Of a stretch of 64,000 nt of DNA, positions 40,202 to 49,273 are shown piece by piece. Below the pieces are notes generated by a model. The model made no database searches, was not told the DNA's origin, and was given only the letters and a program-made list of their open reading frames with translations. Source of the stretch: Streptomyces malachitofuscus (GTDB lineage Bacteria; Actinomycetota; Actinomycetes; Streptomycetales; Streptomycetaceae); NCBI RefSeq assembly GCF_014650055.1, contig NZ_BMUF01000006.1, forward strand, positions 1 through 64,000, in the 5' to 3' direction. Positions within the stretch are counted from its first letter, which is position 1. The number at the start of each line of letters is the position of its first letter. Both the position numbers and the translations under genes were made by a program.

Positions 40202-42727
40202 ATGCTCGGAAGGCTGCTCAACCGCGTCCGTGAGGCCCGTACAGCACTGGCGGAACAGGAGCGCATCGACAGGGAGGAGAAGGAGATCGACCGCCGGCTC
40301 ACCGAGGCCGGGCTGGGCAGGCTGCCCGCCGACCGCCTCGACGCGCTGGTCGGCCACCTCACGCGGCGGGTGGAGAACGCGCCGGCCGATCCCGCGGGGG
40401 CGAGGATCCAGCTCCTGAGCGCGCTGCTGCTGCGCTACCGCCTCAGTGGATCGGCGCAGGACCTGATGCGGCTGTCGGCCGAGTCGCGGGACCTGCTCGG
40501 CCTCCTGCCCGAGGGTGATCCGGCCCGTCTCGTGGCGGTCGGACACCGGGTGACGGCGCTGTGCCTGCGGTACGAGGGGGACGGCGGCGACACCGCCCAC
40601 CTCGACGAGGCGATCTCGCTCGGCCGGCCCCTGCTGGACGGGGAGTGGCCGCACCCCCTGTTGCGGGTGCTGGTGGCCCACGGCGTCGCGAGCGCGCTCG
40701 TCAGCCGGTTCAAGGCCGTCGGTCGGCGCGAGGACCTGACCGACGGCGTGCGACTGCTGCGCGAGGTGTGCGACGGGGTGCCGGCCGATTTCCCCGATCG
40801 CGCGCAGTTCCTCGCGGCGTTGGGGATGGCCCTGCTGTTCGAGTACGAGATGTCCGAGGACGGCGGTCACCTGGACGAGGCGGTGCGACGGTGCCGGGAA
40901 GCCGCGCGGGCGGTCGGCCCGGACAGTGCGGACAGGCCACTGGTCCTCTCCCACCTCGCGCTCGTCCTGAGCCATGCCGGCCGCCGCGCCGACGGTGACG
41001 AGGGTCTGCTGACGGAGGCGGTGGAGGCGAGCCGGGAGGCGGTGCTGAGCCTCCCGGCCGCGCACCCGGCCCGGAGCGACATCCTCAACCACCATGTCGC
41101 CACCACGATGTGGGCCGGGGAACTGCTGGCCCGTGTGGACCACCTGGACGAGGCGAGAACGACGAGCGACACGCTGATGGCGGTGCTGCCCCGGGAGCAC
41201 CGCAGCCGGGGCCAGTTCCTGACCAACCGGGCCACGGCGGCACGCATGCGGTACGACCTGACGGGCGACGCCGACGACGCCGAGGCCGCCGTCGCCGCCT
41301 GGCGGGAGGTGACCCGGACGGACGGCGTCAACGCCTGGGCGCGGCTGGACACGGCCCAGAAATGGGCCATGTTCGAAGCCGAACGCCACGCCTGGACCTC
41401 GGCACTCGAGGCATACCGGATCGCCGTGCACACCCTGCCGCTGCTGGCCCACCGCGGACTCGACCGGTCCGACCAGGAACTGCACCTGGCGCGACGGGCC
41501 TGGATCGGACTGGCCGCCGACGCGGCGGCGTGCGCGCTGAACACCGGTGACCCCGCCCTGGCCGTGGAACTGCTGGAAGGGGGCCGTGGGGTGATCTGGG
41601 CCCAGTCGCTCGCCGCCGCGTCCGCCGTCGAGCCGGCCGAGGTGACCCTGCCCCACCTGAGGGAGCACTGGGCCGTCGACGGGGACGCCGTACTGGTCAA
41701 CTTCAGTCGCTGGCGCAGTGACGCGCTGGTGGTCTCGGCCGCCGGCGTGCGGGTGGTGCCGCTGCCCGGGATCGTGTTCGGCGAGGCGCTCGACACGCTC
41801 TTCGCGCATCTGGGCGTGCTGCTCGGGGAGGTCGAGGCGGACCGTGCGCAGCGCAACGCGCACGCGCGGGACCTGCTGGAGTGGGCCTGGGAGATGATCG
41901 CGGAACCGGTCATGACGGCGCTCGGCCACGCCCCGCGGGCCGATGACGACGCCCTGCCCCGGATCTGGTGGTGTCCGACGAGTGTGCTGTCGCTGGTGCC
42001 CCTGCACGCCGCGGGTCACCACGGCGTCGGGAGCGAGCCCGGCGACACCGTGATGGACCGGGTCGTTTCCTCGTACACCCCGACCCTCCACCTGTTGACC
42101 GCCGCCGAGCCGGCCCGGGCGCCGCACACCGGACCGGCGCGGCTGCTCGTCGTCGCGATGCCGGAGACCGAGGGGCACGCCGACCTCGGTCTGCTGGAGA
42201 AGCAGCGGCTGGTCGGTCTGTTCCCGGACGAGCGGCACACCCTCCTGGAACGCGTGAGCGCCACCGGGGCGCGGGTGCTCGACGAGCTGCGGGAGCACCG
42301 CTACGCCCACTTCGGCTGCCACGGCAGACAGGACCTCGCCGACCCGTCACGCGGCGGGCTGGTGCTCCACGACGGAGTGCTGACGGTGGCTCGGCTCGCG
42401 GGCGAAGCCCACAGCGGTGACCTGGCCTTCCTGGCGGCGTGCGAGACGGCCAACGGGGGACTGGTCAACATGGACGAGGCCATCAGTCTGACCGCCGCAC
42501 TCCGCTTCGCGGGCTGGCGGGACGTGATCGGTTCGCTGTGGCCGGCCAACGACGTGGGCATCGCCGAAGCGGCCAAGGAGGTCTTCGCCGCGGTCGCCGA
42601 GCGGGCCGACCCCACTCCGGACGACGTGGCGCGGGCCCTGCACGGCGCGACGCGGAAACTGCGGGACATCGCCGCGTCCGAGGCCGCCGTCACGCTGTGG
42701 GCGCCCTTCGTGCACATGGGCCGCTGA
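40202..42727 (+). CDS. TPR-CHAT caspase-like protease
   Basis: The 841-residue protein has an N-terminal coiled helix, a long run of TPR-like helical repeats (about residues 60-480) and a C-terminal CHAT peptidase domain (about 540-835). The caspase-type pair is visible: His707 in HFGCHG and Cys747 in FLAACETANG, followed by the typical SLWPANDVG. CHAT proteases cut partner proteins when the TPR part senses a trigger, for example the gasdermin and Craspase systems. Here the substrate may be a neighbour in the island. The ATG follows gaggtgacgc. It converges with a minus-strand gene 13 bases downstream. Confidence 0.88.
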   Translation: MLGRLLNRVREARTALAEQERIDREEKEIDRRLTEAGLGRLPADRLDALVGHLTRRVENAPADPAGARIQLLSALLLRYRLSGSAQDLMRLSAESRDLLGLLPEGDPARLVAVGHRVTALCLRYEGDGGDTAHLDEAISLGRPLLDGEWPHPLLRVLVAHGVASALVSRFKAVGRREDLTDGVRLLREVCDGVPADFPDRAQFLAALGMALLFEYEMSEDGGHLDEAVRRCREAARAVGPDSADRPLVLSHLALVLSHAGRRADGDEGLLTEAVEASREAVLSLPAAHPARSDILNHHVATTMWAGELLARVDHLDEARTTSDTLMAVLPREHRSRGQFLTNRATAARMRYDLTGDADDAEAAVAAWREVTRTDGVNAWARLDTAQKWAMFEAERHAWTSALEAYRIAVHTLPLLAHRGLDRSDQELHLARRAWIGLAADAAACALNTGDPALAVELLEGGRGVIWAQSLAAASAVEPAEVTLPHLREHWAVDGDAVLVNFSRWRSDALVVSAAGVRVVPLPGIVFGEALDTLFAHLGVLLGEVEADRAQRNAHARDLLEWAWEMIAEPVMTALGHAPRADDDALPRIWWCPTSVLSLVPLHAAGHHGVGSEPGDTVMDRVVSSYTPTLHLLTAAEPARAPHTGPARLLVVAMPETEGHADLGLLEKQRLVGLFPDERHTLLERVSATGARVLDELREHRYAHFGCHGRQDLADPSRGGLVLHDGVLTVARLAGEAHSGDLAFLAACETANGGLVNMDEAISLTAALRFAGWRDVIGSLWPANDVGIAEAAKEVFAAVAERADPTPDDVARALHGATRKLRDIAASEAAVTLWAPFVHMGR

Positions 42728-42740
42728 CCGCCGGCGGGCC

Positions 42741-43370
42741 TCAGCGGGCCGGACACGAGTCGACGGCGCCGAGGCCGATCACCTCCTCGAGCCTGATGCG
42801 CAGGTCCGCGCTCCCGGTGCGTACGGTCATGGTGCCGTTCTCGACCAGCCGGACGACGCCGCACGCGGTGACGTCGGGGGTGACCACCTCGACCCGGGGT
42901 TTCGCCCGGGCCGGGCCGTACCAGGTCACGCCGACCGCGGTGATCAGCACGACCGCGTGCGCCACCACCAGGGCACTCCCGCGGCGCAGGTCACGCGCGG
43001 CGGCGGTGGCCCGCCCGTGCTCGTCCGCGACCCGGCCCGGCAGCCGGTCGGCGGACAGTACCCGGGGCATGCCGTGCGCGGCCCGCAACACCCACCAGGC
43101 CGCCACTCCGCCGGTCACGGCGGCCAGCGCCAGCAGCACGCCCACCGCGATGCCCGGCGCGGGCGCGAGCTGGGTGATGTCGGAGCGGCCCTTGACCAGA
43201 CCGAAGCCGATCAGCCCGGCCATCAGCCCGCCCAGTCCGTTGCGCCAGGCGACCGCCGCCGATCGGATGCGTTCCAGCTCCGCCCCGTTCAGCAGTTCCT
43301 CGCGGTGCTGTGCCCGGTGCAGGTCGCCGGGTGTCGCCGGGGGACCGGGCCGCAGTACCGGCCCGGTCAC
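42741..43370 (-). CDS. Membrane protein with small C-terminal domain
   Basis: The 209-residue protein has about three membrane segments (LGGLMAGLIGFGLV, VGVLLALAAVTGGVAAWWVL, ALVVAHAVVLITAVGVTWYG) and a short extracytoplasmic or cytoplasmic tail with a beta-type pattern (VRLVENGTMTVRTGSADLRI). I do not recognise the family. The GTG start overlaps the stop of the zinc-ribbon gene (GTGA), so the two are coupled. It converges tightly on the CHAT gene, and whether it belongs to that system cannot be decided from sequence. Confidence 0.65.
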   Translation of the reverse strand: MTGPVLRPGPPATPGDLHRAQHREELLNGAELERIRSAAVAWRNGLGGLMAGLIGFGLVKGRSDITQLAPAPGIAVGVLLALAAVTGGVAAWWVLRAAHGMPRVLSADRLPGRVADEHGRATAAARDLRRGSALVVAHAVVLITAVGVTWYGPARAKPRVEVVTPDVTACGVVRLVENGTMTVRTGSADLRIRLEEVIGLGAVDSCPAR

Positions 43371-43702
43371 GACGGCTCCGCCCGTGCCACGACGATGTTC
43401 CAGTACGCTCCGCAGCCGGTACGGCCGTCCGGCCGCCCGGCGTGTGCGCTCCGGCACCCGCACCGGAGGGTGTGGTACGGCTCGGCCGTGGCCGTGGTGG
43501 GCCCGCCGCCCCGGACGATGTCCTCCACGAGGTGCACGGACATCGCCCCCCGGCAGCGTGGACACGGGCCCTCGAGAAGGGTGATGCCCGCCGAGACCCG
43601 GAACGGGACGAAGTCGCGTGCGGCCGTCTCCGCGTACTCGTCGCGGCTGAGCTCCGCGTAGGGCAGGTCGCCCCGTGGACACTGCGCCTCTTGCCCGTGC
43701 AT
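43367..43702 (-). CDS. Small zinc-ribbon protein
   Basis: The 111-residue protein has paired cysteines in GPCPRCRGAM and LRCGCRS plus a third site in TGCGAYW, enough to bind zinc. No catalytic motif is visible. The ATG at 43702 has a strong RBS (gaaggagg) about eight bases upstream, better than any upstream in-frame start. It is coupled by overlap to the following membrane protein gene, so the pair probably acts together. Function unknown. Confidence 0.7.
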   Translation of the reverse strand: MHGQEAQCPRGDLPYAELSRDEYAETAARDFVPFRVSAGITLLEGPCPRCRGAMSVHLVEDIVRGGGPTTATAEPYHTLRCGCRSAHAGRPDGRTGCGAYWNIVVARAEPS

Positions 43703-43962
43703 GGGTGGCCTCCTTCGGCCCGGATGACGTGCCCACCGTGCCGGGCGGACACCTTCCTCCGAGGAAACCCGCGGCGGTGCTGCCGTGAGGAGCCCCCGAC
43801 CGCTTCCGCACCGCTTCCTTCCCGCTTCCGCGATCGGCACGCGGGCGCGCAGGGGTTCCGGCGGTCCTCATCCTGGGTCCCTCACTGGGCACCACTTGGC
43901 ACAGGTTGTAGAGACCGTCTCAGGGCGTCCACGTCAGTCCAGGGTGGGCGCGTAGGAGCAGG
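43703..43962. other. Gap with a 41-bp copy of part of pcaL
   Basis: Bases 43862-43902 match 56700-56740 inside the pcaL-type gene with a single C/T difference that would be silent in the pcaL frame. The match ends abruptly on both sides. The rest of the gap shows no coding region. Confidence 0.75.
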
Positions 43963-44205
43963 TCAGGGCTTCACGGTCCGAGGGAGTCGACGTAGTTGTG
44001 ACAGACATGTGAGAGCGCCCGTGAGAGCGGGAGAGCCGCGCAGCTCCACCGGGAGCCCAGGGGAGCGTGGTCCATCCGCCGGCGAAGCCGACCACGCTCC
44101 GGCCGACGAGAAGGCATCCGTGTAGACCGCACGCAGCGCGTCGGTGTGGGCGAGGACGTATCTGCCGCGCAGCACCCGCACGAAGGGAACCAGCGGAGCG
44201 TTCAC
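43963..44205 (-). pseudogene. Short ORF, possible truncated GNAT N-terminus
   Basis: An 81-codon ORF starts at a GTG with gaggaaggggg upstream. Its first 35 residues (VLRGRYVLAHTDALRAVYTD and on) look like the start of an acetyltransferase-type protein, but the rest turns into low-complexity sequence with no domain. It is most likely the broken 5' end of a gene. It could also be a real small protein. Confidence 0.3.
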
Positions 44206-44214
44206 AGCGCACCC

Positions 44215-44249
44215 CCTTCCTCGTTGCACATACATTGCAACGAGGAAGG
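44215..44249. repeat. Perfect 14-bp inverted repeat
   Basis: CCTTCCTCGTTGCA (44215-44228) and TGCAACGAGGAAGG (44236-44249) flank a seven-base loop. It lies 35 bases after the PepSY gene stop and just before the short ORF's start. It could be a terminator, although there is no T-run, or a dimer-binding operator. Confidence 0.65.
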
Positions 44250-44284
44250 AGTGTTGTCGCAAGGACCCCACCAGTGCCGTGCGG

Positions 44285-45823
44285 TCAGGAGCCCGCGGCA
44301 GGCCGGCCTTCACGCCTCCGGTGCAGCAGCCCCAGCAGGGCGTCAAGGACCAGGAAGGCCAGCAGGGACCAGCCCAGCAGGGGGAACGCCCAGCCGACGG
44401 CGACGATCAGCGGCACGGCCACCGCCGGCGCGGGCCACGGCAGTTGCCGCCACGCGCGGCGGGCGGGGGCGCGGCCCACCGGGGCGCGGCGGTCCCCGCG
44501 GGTGGGCCGGCGCTGCCACCACATGCGGTACCCGAGCACGATCCCGGCGGTCAGGCCGAGCGCGATCACCGCGAGGACGATCTGGTTCGCGAGGCCGAAC
44601 AGGGTGCCCATGTGCGCGCGCACTCCGAGGGTGCTGAGCTTGGCGAGCAGTGGGTGGTCCGCCCAGTCGACCCGCGCGGTGATCTCGCCGGTGTGCGGGT
44701 CGACGGCGGCCTGGTCCATGCGGACGGGCCACAGTCCGTCGGTCTGGGCGACCGTCCAGGTGCTCTTGTCGTCCGCGGGTGTGCTGATCTCCACGGGGCC
44801 GTCGAGCCCGGCGGCGCGGGCTCTGTCCAGGACCTGGTCCGCGGTGAGCCCGGTCGGCAGGCCGCCCGACGGGGCGGCTTCGTGCCCGCCGGAGTGGTCG
44901 TGCCCGGAGGTGCCCTCCGAGCCGCCGGAGAGGGAGGTGTCCAGTTCGGGCGCGTACGCGCTCAGCGAGGTGCGCAGGTCGGTGACGCGCTCACCGGCGT
45001 ACGTCGACCAGGTCAGACCGGTGGCGCTGAGGACCAGCAGACCGGCCGAGATCCACACCCCGATGACCGCGTGCAGGCTGCGACTGCGCCGCACGCCGCG
45101 TGCGCCACGCTCGGGCAGCACGATGGTGCGCCTCGACCCGCCCGCGTACGTACGGCGGCGTCCGAACCACAGCAGCAGACCACCCAGCACCAGCACCCAC
45201 AGCCAGCTCGCGGCGAGTTCGGAGTACAGCCGCCCCGTCTCCCCGAGGTGGAGGTGGCGGTGCAGGTCGTCCAGCCAGGTCGCCAGGGGCGTCGAACCGA
45301 ACCACGTGGTCAGGGCACCGCGCACCTCGCCGGTGTAGGGATCGACGTAGACGGTGCGCTGCTTGTCCTGCTCGGCCAGCTCCGGCACGGACAGCACCAC
45401 CTTGGTGGTGTGGTCCGGCGCCTCGGGCGGGACGACCGAGGCGATGCTGCCCTCGGGGTGGGCCTTGCGGGCGGCCGCTATCTGCTCGGTCAGCGGCTTC
45501 GCCGTCTCACCCACCTTCTCCACGCGCAACTGCTCGCCGTAGACGAGCTGGTCGAGCTGCGGCACGGCCGTGTACGCCAGCCCGGTCAGCGCCGCGACCA
45601 GCAGGAACGGGGCGACCAGGACGCCGGCGTAGAAGTGCAGCCGGGTCAGCAGGGGCCACCAGCCGGAACGGGTACGACGGCCCGCGGCGCCGTCGGCCTT
45701 TCCCGGTTCGGACGGCGTCGAGTCCGCTGAGGAGGCGCCGGACGGGGCCGGGGGAGGTGTCTCGTCCGCAGAGCCGACGGGTGGAGTCCCGTCGGGGGAG
45801 GAGGCGTCGGGTGTGGTGGTCAT
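44285..45823 (-). CDS. PepSY-associated TM protein
   Basis: The 512-residue protein is of the PepSY_TM (iron-regulated membrane protein) type. After a Pro/Ser-rich cytoplasmic start come a first membrane helix (LHFYAGVLVAPFLLVAALTG), a periplasmic PepSY region, a second helix (WLWVLVLGGLLLWFGRRR), a third helix (VIGVWISAGLLVLSATGLTW), a His-rich loop (GHDHSGGHE) and a final pair of helices. Relatives take part in metal or electron handling at the membrane. The ATG at 45823 follows aggagctgaatccgctc. A His-rich membrane protein gene lies upstream on the same strand. Confidence 0.88.
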   Translation of the reverse strand: MTTTPDASSPDGTPPVGSADETPPPAPSGASSADSTPSEPGKADGAAGRRTRSGWWPLLTRLHFYAGVLVAPFLLVAALTGLAYTAVPQLDQLVYGEQLRVEKVGETAKPLTEQIAAARKAHPEGSIASVVPPEAPDHTTKVVLSVPELAEQDKQRTVYVDPYTGEVRGALTTWFGSTPLATWLDDLHRHLHLGETGRLYSELAASWLWVLVLGGLLLWFGRRRTYAGGSRRTIVLPERGARGVRRSRSLHAVIGVWISAGLLVLSATGLTWSTYAGERVTDLRTSLSAYAPELDTSLSGGSEGTSGHDHSGGHEAAPSGGLPTGLTADQVLDRARAAGLDGPVEISTPADDKSTWTVAQTDGLWPVRMDQAAVDPHTGEITARVDWADHPLLAKLSTLGVRAHMGTLFGLANQIVLAVIALGLTAGIVLGYRMWWQRRPTRGDRRAPVGRAPARRAWRQLPWPAPAVAVPLIVAVGWAFPLLGWSLLAFLVLDALLGLLHRRREGRPAAGS

Positions 45824-46051
45824 GAGCGGATTCAGCTCCTGAAGTCAGGCCGGCCCGCAAAGGGGCCGTCGTCTGGTTCACTGCCGGAGGGGCACGCGTC
45901 GCTTACCGCCGGCGCCGCGGTGAGCGGGCGGCGGGGACGGTCGTGCGCAGTACGCGTGCGGCCGCCGCGTGCGGCCGGGGGATGGTCCCGGGCACGGGCG
46001 GTGGAAACACCGGCCGGGCGAGAGGCTGTCGGCGCCCTCGGTTCGGCCGGC

Positions 46052-46753
46052 TCAGGGGGTGAACAGAACGGGAGGGCCGCGCCGGGCGAGCGCCAGCCGC
46101 AGCACCCGGGTGCGGCGCGACACCCCGCGCTCCGCCCGGAAGCCCGGCGGCATCCGGCGGTGCGCAAGCTCCGCCCGGTACCACGACGACTGCCGCAACA
46201 GGACGAGGGCGTGCAGGACCGCGGAAAGGGGCGCGCCCACGACTCGGCACAGCCGCCAGACCAGGGCCTCTCCCTGGCGCAGCCACCAGGCGGCACCGAG
46301 CCCGGCGGCCAGGTGCGCCAGCAGCATGAGTGGGCTGAGGTGGGCGGCGGCCATGGCCATGCCGACCGGCTCCGCCCCTGTCTCGGCGGTCCCTGCCAGG
46401 GCCTCGGAGGCGTGGTGACCGGAATCCGGCATGTGCCCCGGATGTGCAGTGGGTTCGCCGTGCCGTCCTTGCCGTGCGGTGGCCGGGGCATGGCCGTGAG
46501 CGGGGCCGGCGAGCGCGAACAGCAGGTGCAGCGCTCCTTGCGTCACCGTGACCGCGCATGCGAGCTGGCCGAGGGTGCGCTCACGGTCGGCGAGGCGCCC
46601 CGCCGTGACGGCGACCGCCGTGCCGCCGAGGGCGAGCAGCGCCAGGGGAGGCCGATGCCCGCCGGCCAGCGCATGACCGGTGGCCGCAAGCACCACGCAC
46701 ACCAGGCTGAACACCGCCACCCGGACAGCGCGGAGCAGGCCACGGTCGGCCAT
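46052..46753 (-). CDS. His-rich integral membrane protein
   Basis: The 233-residue protein has about five hydrophobic segments, starting LLRAVRVAVFSLVCVVLAAT, and a long His-rich loop in the middle (GPAHGHAP, TAHPGHMPDSGHH). The loop could bind copper or another metal. It ends with an Arg-rich cytoplasmic tail. I do not recognise a named family. It lies 228 bases before the PepSY gene in the same direction, and both have His-rich loops, so a shared metal-related role is plausible. The ATG at 46753 was chosen as the first codon before the hydrophobic start. Confidence 0.7.
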   Translation of the reverse strand: MADRGLLRAVRVAVFSLVCVVLAATGHALAGGHRPPLALLALGGTAVAVTAGRLADRERTLGQLACAVTVTQGALHLLFALAGPAHGHAPATARQGRHGEPTAHPGHMPDSGHHASEALAGTAETGAEPVGMAMAAAHLSPLMLLAHLAAGLGAAWWLRQGEALVWRLCRVVGAPLSAVLHALVLLRQSSWYRAELAHRRMPPGFRAERGVSRRTRVLRLALARRGPPVLFTP

Positions 46754-46907
46754 CGCGTCTCCTTGCGCTCGTCGGGCGGCACACACCTCTCGCGCACTCA
46801 CTACGCACACGGGGCCGTCACCGTTCAGGCACTCAGGACCGTGGCGGGAGTGCGTACGTGGCGGGGCCGCCAGAGCCTACCGTGGCTGAAAACGTCAGCG
46901 CCATAGG

Positions 46908-46945
46908 CCGGTGGGGCCGGGGTCCTCACATCCCGGCCCCACCGG
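46908..46945 (-). terminator. metE terminator hairpin
   Basis: CCGGTGGGGCCGGG and CCCGGCCCCACCGG are perfect 14-base arms around a ten-base loop, starting about ten bases after the metE stop. No T-run follows, as is common in actinomycetes. Confidence 0.8.
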
Positions 46946-46954
46946 AACCTGCGG

Positions 46955-49273
46955 TCAGGAGGCGGACAGCTCGCCGCGGACGGTGCGGGCGGCGGCGACC
47001 AGGTTCTCCAGCGAGGCCCGGGTCTCGGGCCAGGCGCGGGTCTTCAGGCCGCAGTCGGGGTTGACCCAGAGCCGTTCGGCGGGGATGGCCTTGAGGCCGG
47101 TGCGCAGCAGGGAGGCCGCCTCCTCGGCGCTCGGCACGCGCGGGGAGTGGATGTCGTAGACACCGGGGCCGGCCTCGCGGGGGTAGCCGTGGGCGGCGAG
47201 TTCCCGGGCGACCTGCATGTGGGAGCGGGCGGCCTCCAGGCTGATGACGTCGGCGTCGAGGTCGTCGATCGCTTGGACGATGTCGCCGAACTCGGCGTAG
47301 CACATGTGGGTGTGGATCTGAGTGTCCGGGCGGACCCCACTGGTGGTGAGGCGGAAGGCTTCGGTCGCCCAGGCGAGGTACTCAGCCCGGTCGGCGGCGC
47401 GCAGGGGAAGGGTCTCGCGCAGTGCGGGTTCATCCACCTGGATCACCGACGTCCCGCCCGCTTCCAAGTCATCGACCTCGTCGCCCAGGGCGAGGGCGAC
47501 CTGGCGGGCGGTGTCGGCGAGGGGCTGGTCGTCGCGGACGAACGACCAGGCGAGCATGGTGACCGGGCCGGTGAGCATGCCCTTGACCGGGCGGTCGGTG
47601 AGGGACTGGGCGTATGCGGTCCAGCGGACGGTCATCGGCTCGGGGCGGGAGATGTCACCGGCCAGGATCGGCGGGCGGACGTAGCGGGTGCCGTAGGACT
47701 GCACCCAGCCGTGCTGTGTGGCGAGGTAGCCGGTGAGCTGCTCGGCGAAGTACTGGACCATGTCGTTGCGTTCGGCCTCGCCGTGCACCAGGACGTCCAG
47801 GCCGGTCTTCTCCTGGAAGGAGATCACCTCCTCGATCTCCGCCTTGATCCGTTCCTCGTAACCGGCCGTGTCGATGCGGTCGGCGCGCAGGTCGGCGCGT
47901 GCCGCGCGCAGTTCGCCGGTCTGCGGGAAGGAACCGATGGTCGTGGTCGGCAGGAGGGGCAGGCGGAGGTGGGCGCGCTGGGCCGCGCAGCGTTCGGCGT
48001 AGGGCTGGGAGCGGCGGGCGTCGGCGTCGGTGACCGCGGCGGCGCGGGAGCGCACGGCCGGGTCGTGGGTGATGGGCGAGCCTGCCCGGGAGGCGAGATC
48101 GGCACGATTGGCGGCCAGTTCGGCGGTGATTGTGCCGGTGCCCTGGGCGAGGCCCTTGGCGAGGGTGACGACCTCGCGCGTCTTCTGCCGGGCGAAGGCG
48201 AGCCAGCGCAGGATCTGCGGCTCGATGTCCCGTTCCGCGGTGGCGTCGAGCGGGACGTGCAGCAGGGAGCAGGAGGCGGCCACGTCGACGCGGTCGGCCA
48301 GTCCGAGCAGGGTGCCCAGGGTGGAAAGGGACTTGGCCAGGTCGTTGACCCAGATGTTGCGGCCGTTGACGACTCCGGCCACCAGGCGCTTGCCGGGCAG
48401 GCCGCCGACGGCGGCGAGGTCGTCCAGGTTGGCGGAGGCGGCCTCGGTGAAGTCCAGGGCCATGCCCTCGACCGGGGCTTTGGCGAGTACCGGGAGGGCC
48501 TCGCCGAGCCGGTCGAAGTAGGACGCTACGAGGAGCTTGGGCCGGTCGGGGAGGGCACCGAGGTCACGGTAGGCACGGGTGACTGCGTTGAGTTCGGCCG
48601 GGGTGCGGTCCTGGACGAGGGCGGGCTCGTCCAGCTGGACCCACTCAGCGCCCGCGGCCCGCAGGTCGGCGAGGACTTCGGCGTACACCGGCAGCAGGCG
48701 GTCCAGCAGGGTGAGCGGCTCGAAGTCGCTCGGGGCGCCGGGTGCGGGCTTGGCCAGCAGGAGGTAGGTGACCGGGCCCACCAGCACGGGTCGGGCGGTG
48801 AGGCCCAGGGTCAGGGCCTCCTTCAGCTCGGCGACCTGCTGGGTCGCGTCGGCGGCGAAGACGGTGTCCGGGCCGAGTTCGGGGACCAGGTAGTGGTAGT
48901 TGGTGTCGAACCACTTGGTCATCTCCAGCGGCGCGACGTCCTGTGTGCCGCGGGCCATGGCGAAGTAGCCGTCGAGCGGATCGGCGTCCACGGCCTCGCG
49001 GTGGCGTGCGGGGATGGCGCCGACCATGATGGTGGTGTCCAGGACGTGGTCGTAGTACGAGAAGTCGCCGGTGGGCACCTCGTCGATGCCGGCCTCGCCG
49101 AGCTGCTGCCAGTTCGTGCGGCGCAGTTCGGCGGCGGTGGCGTGGAGGGCGTCGGCGGTGATGCGGCCCTTCCAGTAGCCCTCGATCGCCTTCTTCAGTT
49201 CCCGGCTCTGTCCCTGGCGGGGGTAGCCGTACACGGTGGCCCGTGCTGCCGCGGCTGCGGGCTTGGTGGTCAC
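46955..49273 (-). CDS. metE: Cobalamin-independent methionine synthase
   Basis: The 772-residue enzyme transfers a methyl group from 5-methyltetrahydropteroyl-triglutamate to homocysteine, the last step of methionine synthesis. The length fits MetE. The N-terminus TVYGYPRQGQSRELKKAIEG, the zinc-site segments HTHMCYAEF and NPDCGLKTR, and the C-terminal RPxxLAGDI-like region are present. The GTG at 49273 is preceded by gcgaaggagatctcc; longer in-frame starts would run through the riboswitch. The upstream cobalamin riboswitch should shut metE off when B12 is available, so the B12-dependent MetH can take over. Confidence 0.97.
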   Translation of the reverse strand: MTTKPAAAAARATVYGYPRQGQSRELKKAIEGYWKGRITADALHATAAELRRTNWQQLGEAGIDEVPTGDFSYYDHVLDTTIMVGAIPARHREAVDADPLDGYFAMARGTQDVAPLEMTKWFDTNYHYLVPELGPDTVFAADATQQVAELKEALTLGLTARPVLVGPVTYLLLAKPAPGAPSDFEPLTLLDRLLPVYAEVLADLRAAGAEWVQLDEPALVQDRTPAELNAVTRAYRDLGALPDRPKLLVASYFDRLGEALPVLAKAPVEGMALDFTEAASANLDDLAAVGGLPGKRLVAGVVNGRNIWVNDLAKSLSTLGTLLGLADRVDVAASCSLLHVPLDATAERDIEPQILRWLAFARQKTREVVTLAKGLAQGTGTITAELAANRADLASRAGSPITHDPAVRSRAAAVTDADARRSQPYAERCAAQRAHLRLPLLPTTTIGSFPQTGELRAARADLRADRIDTAGYEERIKAEIEEVISFQEKTGLDVLVHGEAERNDMVQYFAEQLTGYLATQHGWVQSYGTRYVRPPILAGDISRPEPMTVRWTAYAQSLTDRPVKGMLTGPVTMLAWSFVRDDQPLADTARQVALALGDEVDDLEAGGTSVIQVDEPALRETLPLRAADRAEYLAWATEAFRLTTSGVRPDTQIHTHMCYAEFGDIVQAIDDLDADVISLEAARSHMQVARELAAHGYPREAGPGVYDIHSPRVPSAEEAASLLRTGLKAIPAERLWVNPDCGLKTRAWPETRASLENLVAAARTVRGELSAS

